Shown here piece after piece: positions 37,995 through 50,007 of a DNA stretch of 64,000 bases. A program made the position numbers and the translations under genes. The notes beneath the pieces were generated by a model. It was not told the DNA's origin and did no database searches. It saw only the letters and a list, made by a program, of their open reading frames with translations. Within the stretch, counting starts at the first letter, position 1; every line of letters begins with the position of its first letter. The stretch spans positions 157,598 to 221,597 of the forward strand of contig JAMYWO010000015.1 in the NCBI GenBank assembly GCA_024220525.1, written 5' to 3'. The stretch comes from Cochliopodium minus. Its lineage: Eukaryota > Discosea > Himatismenida > Cochliopodiidae.

Positions 37995-39174
37995 TTATTT
38001 TCCAATCTTGTAATTTCCCCATCCACCTTTAAGCAAAACAGTACCATGCTAAATTTAAAAGAAAGGTTAAAAGAAGAAAAGTTAAAAAAAGGGAGAAAAA
38101 TAATAGGAAAGAATGATTACAGGACCAACAGCGCCCAAACCAATTTCCACAGCAGGAAAGGTAAGGTTGGGAAACTTTATAGAGTTTATGACCTGTGTTA
38201 CATTAGTATCTACTTGATCCCAAGCTAACAGAACAAATTTATTTTTTTTTTTTAAATTTTTTTTTTTGAATTATTTTTGTTTACCAATTGTAATGTGTGG
38301 TTGAAATTGATCGAAAACATTGGGAGATCCAAATTTTTTGATGTATGCTATTTTTTCGTTTCTTTCTGTGACGTTTGTACTTTTTTCAAGAGAGTCAATT
38401 GATTATTAAAATTTCTTATTTATTTTAATTACATTTCATAAACCCAAGAAGGCTACATTGTATAATCAAATAAAATAAATATCAAAATCATTATTTCTTT
38501 ATTTTTTTAAAAAAATAGTTACGATACTTTGATTTTGAACGGCATATTGGTAATTTGCATTTACAATCTAAAAAAAAAAATTTTTATCCAAAAATTTGAT
38601 TAAAAAAATTTTTTTTACAGCATCACTCATTTTTTGTAAACAAGGTAATGTGTTGCTCCACCATTCTAAAAAAAAATGAAGAAATTAAAAAATTTCTATA
38701 AAAAATGATTACCTACATATTGTCCAGATACTTGAGGAGGATTGAGCATGGTTATCAAACATCCTGTTTGGAATGTGGAAATGAGTTTTCTTGTGGTTTC
38801 TACTATGGTGGGTATTGAATCATTTTGGAATTCAGTCAAGTACAAGGTGACGTGTGGTCTGTCAATTGTATGAAAGTTTACTTCGTTGTTTGGTAGTTTT
38901 TGGACGATATCCATGTTCAATTCTTTTTTTTTTTTAATTTAAAAAATTATTTTAAATCGATATGAAAATGCATTTGGAATATAATAGCATGATTGTTCAT
39001 AAAGGAAGGAATAAAATTATTATTTTGAAAAAGAAGGAGATATCTTGGGATTATTGATAAATTACCCAACAATTGATCTTTAGCATTTCCAGTCAAATCA
39101 ACATGTATATCCATATAAGTGCAAAGAATGGAATGGGAAAGAAATAAAATGAAGGCAACAATTAAAATTTTCAT
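37995..39174 (-). CDS. Secreted 2H phosphoesterase-like protein
   Basis: About seven short exons join in frame. The first (39066-39174) starts with a signal peptide, MKILIVAFILFLSHSILCTY, and gives MDIHVDLTGNAKDQLL. Two His-x-Thr motifs follow, RPHVTLYLTEF near 38870 and FQPHITIAWDQVDTNV near 38290, the hallmark of 2H phosphoesterases (2'-5' RNA ligase-like / cyclic phosphodiesterase fold). Between them are LISTFQTGCLITMLNPP and EWWSNTLPCLQKMSDAIVNA. The end, VEIGLGAVGPHGTVLLKGGW, also fits. Several N-x-S/T sites support secretion. 2H enzymes act on cyclic phosphodiester bonds of RNA or nucleotides; the substrate of this secreted form is unknown. Confidence 0.75.
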
Positions 39175-39204
39175 TTTTTTTTTAATTTTTTTGTTTTGGA
39201 AACA

Positions 39205-41495
39205 CTAAAGAAGATTGGAGATTGATAATACACCAACCTTTTCCCATCTATTGGAACAATGAATCAAAAGATTAGGTTTGTTTTGTATGAGTGAAAGGCA
39301 TTTCTCTTTGGTGACTAGAGTTTCAGTGATACTGATCAAAATGATGGGAAGATCTTCGAAATAATCTAATGTTGCATTTGTTATTTGGCCACATTTAGAA
39401 AGATGTATTGTATTTAATAAAGGACAACTTTTTGAGAATATAGAAAGCAGATTATCTTTCAATTCTTTGATGGAACAGAGATTGAGTTGGATCAAACCTG
39501 GCAAGAAGTTCCCATGAGAAGAAAGATGAAATTCATAAATTTTGATATCTACAACTTCATCTGAACAGTAAGATAGATTCAAACTTTCAAGTTTGTCTAA
39601 AAATAAGATTTTTTCCATTCCATGTTTTTTTAGAGGAGTAGAAGAAAGGTTCAAAAGTTGTAGGTTGGGAGTGTTGGAAATTATTTCAATCAAAACGTCT
39701 GTTTCTAATTGAGCATAAGAAAAATTTAGTTCGAGTATTGAATGGAGCTTTCTTTTGAATGGTCTAATGGGTCTTTCATTAGTAAAGTTACAACGAGGAG
39801 CATCCAAGCTTTCTAAAGAGTGCAAATTTTCAAAAATACCCAAAAATGAAGAATATTCTAATGTCAATCCTCTACAAAATAATCAAAATTAATACTAATC
39901 AAGAAGTTTATTAAAGTTACCCCATGTAAAGAGATTTTATTGTTTGTGAAGAAAATGTAGCATTTTGGAAGATATTTTGACAAGAAGATACATTAACCGT
40001 TTCTAAATATAAGGATTTAAATATATATTGTAAACCCTCCTCATCGTATCCCTTTGTGTCTCCCATATTGAAAAATGCGAGTTTTGGGCACACTTTCACA
40101 AGGTAAAACAACATACTATTCTCAAACTGAGATCCTTGAATGTCCAGTCTTTTTAACTCTAGAAATATTTTGTTTGAAGATAAGTTTTGGAACAGGTTGG
40201 TGAGGTTTATATTTTGGGAATTTTTGATATTTATCCTTGATAGTTGTTTGCAATTTAGGAATATTTGTTGAAGAGAGTTTTCATTGAAATTTATTTTCCC
40301 AAGATCTCTAATCAAATTAAATAAAAAAAAAACATTTGTTCAATAAAAAAATTTACAATTCAGTTAGATTAAGTAAATTGGGAAAAGAAGGAGAAACAGA
40401 GAATGGTTCATCATCTATTTTACAATTCTTAGGAACTCCTAAATGTCTCAAATTCTTTTGGCACTCTGATAAAGTTGAAAATATTTTATTTGAGCAAAAA
40501 GGGATTTGTAGAGAAATCAAATTTGTACATTTTTTCAACACATTCTCCATTAAAGCGTTTTCAGTTATATTATCACAAGAAGTTATATGTAATACTGTGA
40601 GACTGTGAGAAAGATTTTCTCCAATAGAATCCAAAGCTTTATCAGTCACTGCTTTAATTTTGAAAAATTCCAACTCTGACATATTTTTACAACGTTTAAA
40701 TAGATTAATGAGACTGTTTTCACCATTGATGTAATTCCTAGAAATGTTCAATTTGTTTATTGATTCAGGTATTTTCTCTAAAAACTTGTCCGTTAATCTA
40801 ATACACCCCAAAACAGAAAGTTCTCTCAAATGCTCGAAATTTTCGAGTATTTCCATCACTTTATCGTCAATAAGATAGTTTCTATTCAAATACAATTTCT
40901 CCAAGTTTTTGCACTTTATCAATTTTTTCAAAGAATTTGGACCAGCAGCTAATTATTTACAAAAAACTAATTTTTTTTTTCAATTTTATTGTTTTTATTT
41001 TTTTTTTACGTGATTTAGAAAGATTCAATGATTTTATTTTTGGAAGATTTTCGAAAAGATGGGAGAGTTCTTTGTCAGTGATGTTGCAACAATTATACAA
41101 ACTCAAAAAAAAAAATATTAATAAATTAAATTTGGGATTAAAAATTTATGAAATTGAGAAATAAAATGGAATACCTTAAATTGGTTAGATTAATGCAATT
41201 ATCAGATATCATCCTCAAACAACTATCAGTGATATGTGAATATGATTTCTACATAATAATAATAAAAAAGTCCAAATTAACAGTTAATTTATTTCTTTAC
41301 AGAAAATTTGAGTGATCTCGTGCTTTCATTCAAGAACATGGAGATGGTATCTTGATTCAATTTTGAGAATTTGATTGCATACGAAAGCAATTTCTCATTC
41401 AATTCTTCTGTGATCAACAATTTAGGGTAAGATTTCTTGATGATATCAAGATGTGATATTATAACTTTGCAACATATATCCACAAGATTCAACAT
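39205..41495 (-). CDS. Large leucine-rich-repeat protein (AMN1/F-box-LRR type)
   Basis: Exons from 41495 down to 39205 encode more than 600 residues of Cys-containing LRRs of about 25 residues. Units include LKRLDIQGSQFENSM, LESLNLSYCSDEVVD, LIQLNLCSIKELKDN and LNTIHLSKCGQITNATLDYF. A helical N-terminus (MLNLVDICCKVIISHLD) lacks a clear F-box. AMN1 and F-box/LRR proteins use such solenoids to recognise partners. The protein ends KVGVLSISNLL. Start chosen at the first in-frame ATG. Short introns (near 39890, 40330, 40950, 41110 and 41250) keep the repeat register. Confidence 0.82.
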
Positions 41496-41638
41496 GCTTT
41501 AATTTTTTTTTATTTTTTAAGTGAAAATATAAATTTTCTCAATAAAATGCAACATCAAACATTAAAAGTGAAAAAAAAATATAAAAAAAATTTAAGGTAT
41601 TTTACTTTTACATTTACCATTTTTTTCAAAATTGAACT

Positions 41639-44600
41639 TTGATGAAGAAATCAAATTTATTTTCGGATGATGATCAATATGATTTATTTGGTGGTAAAGA
41701 TAAAACCACACCAAAGAAAAATACAGGCACTTCCACTAATTTGTTTGATGATCAAGATAAAAAAGATAATACGTCCAATGATAAAGTAACAAACACAACT
41801 TCCAATGATATTAGCAATAATAACAATAATACAACGAATAATACATCGAATAAATCGAATGATAAGGGAGAAATACAATCATTGATTTCTGGAATAAAAT
41901 TGAAATCTGATGAGAATGATCTATTTGGTGGAGAGGAATCTGTCGACGAATATTCAGCGTTTGAGAGCAGACTTTTGAAATCTAACAACACAAGTACATT
42001 ATTCCAAGAGAATAAAACACCCACCAATACGAATACATCAACCATAACTTCCACCACAACAACCAACAATATAATAAGTCAACCAACACAATCAAATCCA
42101 CCAAAAAAGACAGCAGAAGATGATTTATTCAATACATTCAGCATAGAAAACTTATTGATAGGAGATACTGGTCTATTCGGAAATACATCATCGAATACAA
42201 CAAACTCAAATAATAATAATACTTCAAATATTAATAATAACAATACATCATCACAAAATACATCAAGACCCAAATCCAATCTATGGGGAGATGATTTGGA
42301 TCTCAAAAGCGATTTGGCAGATGATGATCTCTTTTCGGGGCCAATGTCTGAGACGGATAGATTCTTATTTGGATCTCCAGAGGAGCAGAAAGAGGAAGAA
42401 GAGCCCCCACCACAAAAACAACCACAACAAGTAGTTGAACAAAAGAGAACAGAGCAGCCTAAACAGGGCAGTACCTATGATTCTCCAATTCAAAACCAAA
42501 AAGAAGAAACAAGAGTTAACATGGATCTTTACAAAGAAGAAAAGGTTGAAAGAAACAACAACAAAAATGAAAATGATTATAATAACAGGAGAGACAGTGA
42601 AAACAGGAGGGAAAATGATAACAGGAGTAACAATGAGAGGGATAATAGAGATAGAGAGGATAATGAGAGATCTTCTAAGAATACTAATCCTCAGAGTAGA
42701 AATGATACAAGATACCAGGAACCAAAAGAAGACAATTACAACAATAATGTAAAGGAATCTTTTTTTTTTTTTCATTCTTTAAATTAGTGTTCACTCCAAT
42801 TTTTTTTTTTCAATTGAAATTTTAAAGAGATTCAACGAAACGGAAGATGAAGAAGAAGATCAGTACATTTCCTCCGTACCAAAAAGCTCCTCCAACAAAA
42901 ATAACAATCAAGGAAACAGAGAGGAAATTTATCAAAGAGGAGAATATCCAGGCGAAACAGAAGAAGATGAGGAAGATTTCGAAGAGTCCATCACTGAAAA
43001 GCCCAAAACTATAAGACATGGAGAACTGATCTCTTCTAATTCCGATTTCGCAAAGAAAATTCAACTTAGTTTGACTCCTTTCAACCTTGTTGAAAATGAT
43101 TCTAGTGCAATTTTCGCAAGAAAAAAATCTCCTTTATTTTCAAGTGATATTTTGATTTGTTTGGTAATAAAATGTTTAATTTTTAATTTTTTTAATTTTG
43201 TTCATTTTTTTTTTTTTTTACATATTTTTATTTTTTGAAGGATACTTCGAGAAAAATGGCGGGGAATAAAATGAAAGAAGTGAAGGAAGCCATCTTGTCT
43301 TTTATAAGAAACACTCAACAACATAAAATGGGATTATGTGTAATTGGAGAAACAACAGAAATTACTGGTAAAAATTTAAAATTTTTTAAATTTTTTTAAA
43401 TTTTTTTTTTAATTCATTTAAATTATAATTTTTATTTACTATTTTTTTTAATAAAATTTTTTTTATAAGATATTAAATTTCTTTTATATATTATTTTTTA
43501 AATTATTTTTATTTAATTATTTTTTTTTTTGATTTAGTCCCTTTGACGTCTGACATGAACCAAATCAGATCAGGGTTAGATAAAATAAAAGTTGGAGGTC
43601 CATCTAAACTTGCAAGAGGTTTGTTGGTTGCTGCCAAATACCTGAAGAAGGCATCCAAATTGGTTCAATTCTGTGGAAGTTTGTTCAAACCAAGAGTTAT
43701 CATTTTCTCAGCAGGTAAGAATTTTTTTTTTTAAAAAAATTATTTTCTATTTTATTTTTAATATGTTCAAAATTTAATTTTTTTTTTTTCGAAATTTGAT
43801 TTATTTCTAAAAGATAATTTCTTTGAAGATTATTTAAATTTTAATTTTTTTGAAGATAACTCCATTAAATTCAATTTTCTTTATTGTTTATTCATTATTT
43901 TTTAAAAAAAATTTGATCACTTTTTATTCTCCTTTAATTTGTTGATAACTTGATTAAATTTATCATTAAAGATAATAGAATGTTATTTATTCTTTCTTCA
44001 TTATTATTATTTTTTTTTATGAACTAAAAAGGGTTGGGAGCAAAGAAAGAGAAATCATATGAAACAATAAGAGTGATCAACGAGCTCAACATCATCGACT
44101 TCCAAATCGTGCATCCGCCCGAAAGCGACGTCGAATTCATACAACAGCTCGCGCAAAGCGGCCGAGCACAACTCATCGAAACCAACAAGATCGCCCTCGC
44201 GCACAACGAATACTTTAAGAAGAAAGCGATCGAATGCATGTCTTCCGATCCAAAGAAATATTCCGAATCGAAATTAACTTCTCTTAGCAACAAATTCGGT
44301 TTGGAGTGGGATGAGAGCACCGTCAAGAAGATTTCTCTTGACATTCGCCGCAGGTACAACATCACTAAGAATGGCGAGATTGAGTTGGAGGAGGATTTTT
44401 ATACTAATCAGTTGAAGGACAACAATCTCACTAATAATCACAGAGTAAAAAAAAAAAACTTTTATTTTCTTTTTACTTTAATTTTTTATTTTAAATTTTT
44501 TTTAATTTTTCTTTTGATTCAAGAAAATTTATAATTTATTATTTATTTATTATTTATTATTTATTATTTATTATTAATTTTGTTATTTTTATTTTTTTAT

Positions 44601-45971
44601 TTTATTTTTTATTTTTTTATTTTATTTTTTTTCATTTTATTCATTTTTGTTTATCTTTATTTTTTTTATTTTATTTTTAATTGTATTTTTTTTATTTTAT
44701 AAATTTTAAATTTTTTTTTTTTTATTCGAAGGAAAGCAGAACAATTGTTAAGACGAGTGACAGAAATAAGAAAAGGGGAGCCCAATCAAAATATCCCTTC
44801 ATTTCGTCCAGCTCCATCACCCAAAGCAAACAAGAAGGAGAGATTGTTGTATCTAACACAAGGTAAAAAAATAAAAATAAAATAAATTCAAAAGAAATAA
44901 CAAATAAAAAATAAAAAATAAAAAAAATAAAAAATTTAAAAAATAAAATAAAAAATAAAAAATAAAAAATAAAAAATAAAAAATAAAAAATAAAAAATTC
45001 AAAAATTTAAATTTAAAAAATTTTTTTTTTAAAAAAAGATATCAAAATAGAAATACAGATACCAACAGCTTCAAGCAAAAAAGGAATTCCTCATTGAACA
45101 ATTCCATGGATGACGGAGAAGACGATCTTTTGTTGCCTCCCAAAAAACCTGTTCCCAAACAAAGAATGACCTGGGATCGTTGTGTCTCCAGTTTTAAATT
45201 ATCGGAGACTGGTATAAAATAATTTCTTTTTTATTTTTTTATTTTTTTATTTTTCTTTTTTTTCTTTTATTATTTACATTTTAATTTTATTATTTTTTTA
45301 AATTTTTTATTATTTTTTATTAATTTATTTTTCGATTACCTTTTTTTTCTTTTGAATTTATTTTTTAACTTAAACATTTTAATTTTCACATTTTTTTTTT
45401 TTTATTTATTTACTTATTTTTTATTCTATCTGATTTATTTTTAAAGGAATCGCTTTCATCATTTGTTTGTTGCACATTTTACAAATCGGACCTGCTGTTC
45501 TTGCAATCGTGTGGAGAGAGTTGGGAAGCAATGCAGGCGGGTTCTGGGTCTCCATCGCAACTTTCATTTGTTTGGGTCTTTTATTATGGTAAAAAAAAAA
45601 AAAAAATTTTTGAATTAAAAAAAAAATTAAAAAAAAAAAATTAAAAAAAAAAATGTAAAAAAAAATTTTTTTTTAAAAGGTGTCTCATTTTTCTCAATTT
45701 GTGTTGTAGATCTGAGTACTGTTTGAAGTATCGCTATTCCTCCATTTTTATTTACGTAGCCCAATCACTGCTAATAGGGTTAGTAATAGGGCTAGGAATT
45801 TATGACTACATCCAATTCACTGCTGACAAATTAGGCATTGTTGATCATTCAAAGTTTTATATCGTCAAATCGCTTGAGATTGCTTCTGTTGTGTTATCCA
45901 TTCCTGTTTTCGTTTTCACTGCTTGTTTCAAAGATAAATCTGATCAGAGCTACATCAAACCTTTTTTGTAG
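41639..45971 (+). CDS. vWA-domain protein with four C-terminal membrane helices and LFa-like motif
   Basis: A long first exon (from 41639) encodes about 370 residues rich in Asn/Thr/Asp with repeated DLF/LFG motifs: NLFSDDDQYDLFGG, NLFDDQDKK, DENDLFGGEE, DDDLFSGPMSETDRFLFGS. The first fits the LFa pattern (LF, acidic spacer, LF) that recruits retromer in FAM21. Later exons encode an acidic stretch, then a vWA fold resembling Rpn10/Ssl1: ILICLDTSRKMAGNKMKEVK, HKMGLCVIGETTEITVPL, KVGGPSKLARGLLVAAKYLK and RVIIFSAG. The metal site is DTSRK, so the second Ser of DxSxS is missing. After a polar linker come four helices (FIICLLHILQIGPAVLAIVW, VSIATFICLGLLLWCLIFL, FIYVAQSLLIGLVIGLGI, IASVVLSIPVFVFTACF). 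The gene ends with TAG. Function unknown; endosomal trafficking is an inference. Confidence 0.75.
44945..44999. repeat. (AAAAAAT)n microsatellite in a vWA-gene intron
   Basis: Seven or more tandem AAAAAAT units (complement of the ATTTTTT unit elsewhere), just after a donor region of the plus-strand gene. Confidence 0.9.
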
Positions 45972-46252
45972 AGTTTTTTTTATTATTATTAATAAAACTT
46001 ATTTAATTTTAAAAATAAACTCTTTTTTTTATTTTTTTTTTCTTTAAAACTTCCCAAAATATAAAAATAATAAAATTAAAGATGAATTAGAATTCAAAGA
46101 AAATGTTTTTAGAACAAATTTTTCAACTTAAAAATAATCTATTGGAAATTGAGCTCTTGAGGTGAAATTTGCTTTCATAATTTAAAGTTTACTTTTAATT
46201 CGTTCCAAAATTGGGGAAAATAAAATTATTTTTCAATGAGAGTGAAACTCAC

Positions 46253-46565
46253 TCATTTTTTAAAGTATTTCATCAAACTTTCAACTTCTTCGGTTAGGGT
46301 TTTGATTTCTTGATGATCCTTTTTTTCTTTCTCTTTTTGTTGAAACAACTCCTTTGTGAGAGATTGAACCTGTTGTTCATCTTTTTTTTGTTCAGAAAAA
46401 TTTTTCTCAAGGTTTTCATCCTTTTTCTTTAGTTCTTCCAATTCCTTCTTTTGTTTTGTCAATAAATGTTTAAGGTTATCGATTTCTTTTTCTTCATCAT
46501 TTTGTGCTAATTTAAAAGCTTTTTCCAATTTATTTTCAATGTCAATTTGGATATCTCTAAATGTT
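46253..46565 (-). CDS. Orphan coiled-coil exon without a start
   Basis: On the minus strand an open frame of about 100 residues encodes a strongly heptad-like coiled coil (EIDNLKHLLTKQKKELEELK, SLTKELFQQKEKEKKDHQEI) ending VESLMKYFKK. The frame begins after an acceptor-like ACATTTAG at 46566 and has no ATG before the final residues. A 5' exon is therefore expected, but upstream lies a plus-strand membrane-protein gene and no partner exon is visible. It could be the 3' exon of a gene whose first exon lies within that neighbour, or a decayed fragment. Confidence 0.4.
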
Positions 46566-46652
46566 TATTTGGGAATGATATTTAAAACAATAAACTTTTT
46601 TCTTTTTGACAGAGAAGATAATGGGGTTTGTTTACAAAAAAAATAAAAAAAA

Positions 46653-47656
46653 ATGAGAAAACAAAAATCTCAAAAGAAAGAAATAATAATTGAGGAAAAT
46701 AATAAAAATGATAAAAACACAAAGATAGAGGAGAAAGAAATAAAAATAGAGCCAATGTTGCATTCTGCACCTATTGCCTTCATTCCCTCCTTTTTGATTC
46801 TGGGAATTTTATTAGATGCCATTTCACAAGATATATGGCTCCCACACGATAATCCTGTTGTGGAAAAGGCATTTCAAGCATTTTATTATCGAAAGGCAGT
46901 TAATCCGCCTCAATTTTTGAAATATTTATTAATGGTAAATTGTATCATTCATCAAATTAGAACATATCTTAAACAAATGAACTTGATATCATTGATTAAC
47001 AAAATCATGTATACCTTGATTGTATAAAATATAAATTTTTCAACTATTTCAAAATATTGATTCATAAATTTGATCGATTAAGGATTGGTGATATTCATAC
47101 CTGTTGTGAGTATCATATTTAATATCATTCAAATTGATATAGTATCTCGAAATTTTATAGAATTAAATTAAATAAAATGTAATCTAAATAAAGCTTTAAT
47201 CCAAATTGACTTGAGGAATTTGATCTCAGAATCCAAAAAAATAACTATTAGTAATTCAATCATTGATTTTCAAAAACCTAACTATAAAAAATTTAATAAA
47301 AAAAAAAGTTTTTGACTCTTCTCGGCTTCACAAACTACTCTAAAAACTTTTATGCAGTATTCACCACCATCAAATCACCATACAGAAGAATATCGGACTT
47401 CATCGGCTTCATAAACTTCCTTGCAATCATCTATATGAACCTCATCGTTTCCAGACCTATCGAAATCGAAATTGGAAATTTGTTTTTCTCAACGGAATAT
47501 GATTCCGAATTGTTTTCAAAGATGCACATGTTCGTTTTCAATTGTCATTTAATCACCCTTGGCTTGGTTATTTTTCAGATCATCTTGCAGTTTATTTCTT
47601 GGTATTTTCAGCCTAATTACTCCAAACTTGTTTCTCAAGATAAGAAAAAAAATTGA
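46653..47656 (+). CDS. Multi-pass membrane protein of unknown function
   Basis: Two exons (46653-46934 and 47309-47656) join in phase 0 to 209 aa. The N-terminus is basic and polar (MRKQKSQKKEIIIEENNKND). Membrane-like segments follow: IAFIPSFLILGILLDAI, FLKYLLMFLTLLGF, RISDFIGFINFLAIIYMNLI and CHLITLGLVIFQIILQF. The C-terminus ends in SQDKKKN, which could act as a Lys-rich ER retrieval signal. The 374-base intron is long for this genome. I do not recognise the family. An internal exon inside the intron would have to be phase-neutral; none fits. Confidence 0.6.
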
Positions 47657-48735
47657 TTAAAAAAAAAATATAATTTATAAAAAAATTAATTAGAATTAAT
47701 TTTATTTACTGATAAAAAAAAATTAAAAAATACATTTAAAAAAGCAAAGTTTAGTTTATTCATACCTTTCAATTAATTACCTCGTTCTTAATTTTTATTA
47801 AATACTGTATTGAGATGTCTAAAATTTTTTTGCTATAAGTTCCTTCATTCAAACTGTGTTCAAATGAATGTACGCCCCATGTTATATGCGACGCCAAACA
47901 GTGTTTTAATTATCAAATAAAAATTAATTTCTTCAACAAAAAGTAAGAAAAATGTATCAAAGGAAATAATTTTCCCATAATTTAAACTCCTGTTATCTAT
48001 GTCGGCCTAGGGTGCCTCCAACCTAGTTCAGAATAACTTTCCCTTTTCTTTTTTTTCCTCAATTACTTTTAGGATGGCCGCACAGAATATAGATCCCAAG
48101 GGTAACACGATCCAATGAAATCTGTATTCCTAGTTTCTATTTGCTTCTGCATGTCCAATAAAGTACATATAAGCAGTAATTAACGCCAAGCAGATCCCCA
48201 GCTATTCTGCCAAATTGCTGTTTGTCTTGGTGAATCAGGACTGGATGGATCAAAAAAAAACCCCTCTGGATAAAAACAGAATAGAATAATATCATTTAAA
48301 GTTCGCTTGCTTGATGAGAAAATCGTCAATGCAGCGGCAGCATTAGATAATATAATTTTTCTCCCATTTTATTTGTGCATAGCATGTCAATATAGGGTAT
48401 TGGAACATCAAATTCGCTTTGATCAAGATGGATCTTGAAGAAACCAAGGCAACTGCATATCCCAGCACAATATGATAAATGAGAATTAATCTGGAATCAA
48501 AAATTAATTCTTAAATTGGCACAAAGTGATTAATTTATATAGGAACAATAAATAAACTCACTTTTTTTTTTTATTCCTTCATTCAAACTTTTAAACAAAA
48601 TTCTTTCTTGAATTTAAAGAATCTTCAATCATTTAATCGATTACTAAGTATTAACTGAATAAAGTAAGACAAGTTTTGATCTAATCAAAGTTTAAAGACT
48701 ATTTAAATTCTTTATACAAAAAAAAATAAAAAAAA
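47657..48735. other. 1.1-kb region with a richer-composition island, no intact gene
   Basis: From about 47850 to 48480 the sequence is visibly less AT-rich and lacks the long A/T runs of ordinary spacers here. On the minus strand it holds two membrane-helix-like stretches: HIVLGYAVALVSSRSILIKA (about 48400-48475) and LGICLALITAYMYFIGHAEA (about 48150-48205). The second continues, after an in-frame TAG, as YRFHWIVLPLGSIFCAAILK. Stops interrupt both, so it looks like a decayed membrane-protein gene or a gene whose exons I cannot connect. A structured RNA is an alternative; I recognise no known RNA motif. Confidence 0.45.
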
Positions 48736-49913
48736 ATGGAAGATGCAAGAATATTAAAGATCAAAGAGAAATTTATATTGGAATATAATTATCTTCCAGG
48801 TAAATTCATTTTGAATAACATTAGCAAAATTTATTTTGATCAAATATTTATATTTAATTTTCAAATACTTAATTTTATTCAAATATTCCTAAAGAGGATT
48901 TCAATTTGGGAGATTTTGATTTGATAATAATTGATCACATTGAAAAATTGAAAGAAAAAATAGAAATAGAAGGATTAGATCCTCAATTAAAAAATAATAA
49001 AGGAGATACACCATTCCACTATTGTGCAATGTTCAACCAAAATGTAGAAATATTGAAATATTTGATAGAAGAAATGAAATGTGATGTTAATCTCGAAAAT
49101 AATAAAAATGAAACAATACTTTACACTGCATGTTGGAGCAATAAAAACTTGGAAATAATTAAATATTTGATAGAAGAGGTGAAATGTGATGTGAATGTAA
49201 AAAACAATAATGGTTATTTCTGTTTTGAAAAAGCCTGCTGGAACAATGAAAACTTGGAAATAATAAAATATCTGTTTGAAAAAGTAGATTTTAAAAATTT
49301 TCATTTAATTATTGATTCTGTTCCAGAGTTCCATTTAAGCAACGTAACTTTCTTACACACTAGCAAATTCAACAATAATTTTGAGATTACGAAATATTTA
49401 ATCGAAAAAGTGAAATGCAAAATCGATGCGAAATATGGTTCCAATGAATCTCTCCTTCACTTTAGATTTGAAAATCCAAATCTTGAAATTGAAGATTTAA
49501 AGTATTTGTTAGAAAATAAATGCGACATGAACCACAAAAATGATATTGGTCAAACTCCTCTTCATTTTTATTTTGGAGAAATATTAGAGTCTCCCTTTGA
49601 TGTTGAGATGATAAAATCTATTATCATAGTTTCTCTTTGCCATGGATTCGATTTAAATTCTCAAGATAAAGACGGAAAAACAATAAAAGACATTGTTCTT
49701 TCTAAAAACGAACAATATATTGATACTTTCGAAAAAAAAATTTTGTGGACACCTAATCAACACAAACACTTTTCAAAAGAAATTCAAGATTCTATTTTCA
49801 ATTTTCTAATTTGCCATAAAATAAAGTTTTCCAGAGCTTTTTCATTCCGAATTTCGAAATATGTTCTATTTGAAATTTTCAATTTTTTAGTTTTATCAAA
49901 TTTCTCCCTCTAA
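48736..49913 (+). CDS. Ankyrin-repeat protein with C-terminal W-HK-F helical module
   Basis: A short first exon (MEDARILKIKEKFILEYNYL, ending near 48800) joins a long exon from about 48895. Ankyrin repeats of 33-36 residues run along the protein: NKGDTPFHYCAMFNQNVEIL, NKNETILYTACWSNKNLEII, NNGYFCFEKACWNNENLEII and DIGQTPLHFYFGEIL. They recur with the linker KYLIEEVKCDVNV. The C-terminal 60 residues (LWTPNQHKHFSKEIQDSIFN, then FLICHKIKF and ISKYVLFEIFNFLV) form a helical SOCS/F-box-like module often found after ankyrin repeats in protists. Partner and role unknown; a protein-interaction or ligase-adaptor role is inferred. Confidence 0.8.
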
Positions 49914-49997
49914 ATTTGATTGTATTCAATTAAAAAAATTTTATTTGATTTCTTTATTTAATTTTTAATTTAGAAATTATTTTTATGGAAATTTCTC

Positions 49998-50007
49998 AAA
50001 AAAAAAA
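49998..50007 (-). terminator. RNA polymerase III T-run terminator
   Basis: Ten T residues on the minus strand follow the 3' end of the 5S rRNA directly, the standard Pol III termination signal. Confidence 0.7.

Noticed and set aside
42570-42680. Arg/Asp/Asn-rich stretch suggesting an RS-type splicing protein
   Set aside because: It is only a local low-complexity part of the vWA protein tail and lacks an RRM or true RS dipeptides.
41684-42775. Long minus-strand Val/Leu/Ile-rich frames
   Set aside because: They are shadows of the Asn/Asp/Thr-rich first exon of the vWA protein, which splices into recognisable domains.
48060-48245. Reassigned TAG (Gln) code in the minus-strand frame
   Set aside because: Reading TAG as Gln improves this frame, but TAG is the true stop of the vWA and ankyrin-DUF2199 genes here, and TAA and TGA also end clear genes, so the nuclear code is standard.
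48310-48345. IDDFLIK stretch resembling a reverse-transcriptase active site
   Set aside because: It is seven residues in a frame flanked by stops with no other reverse-transcriptase motif nearby.
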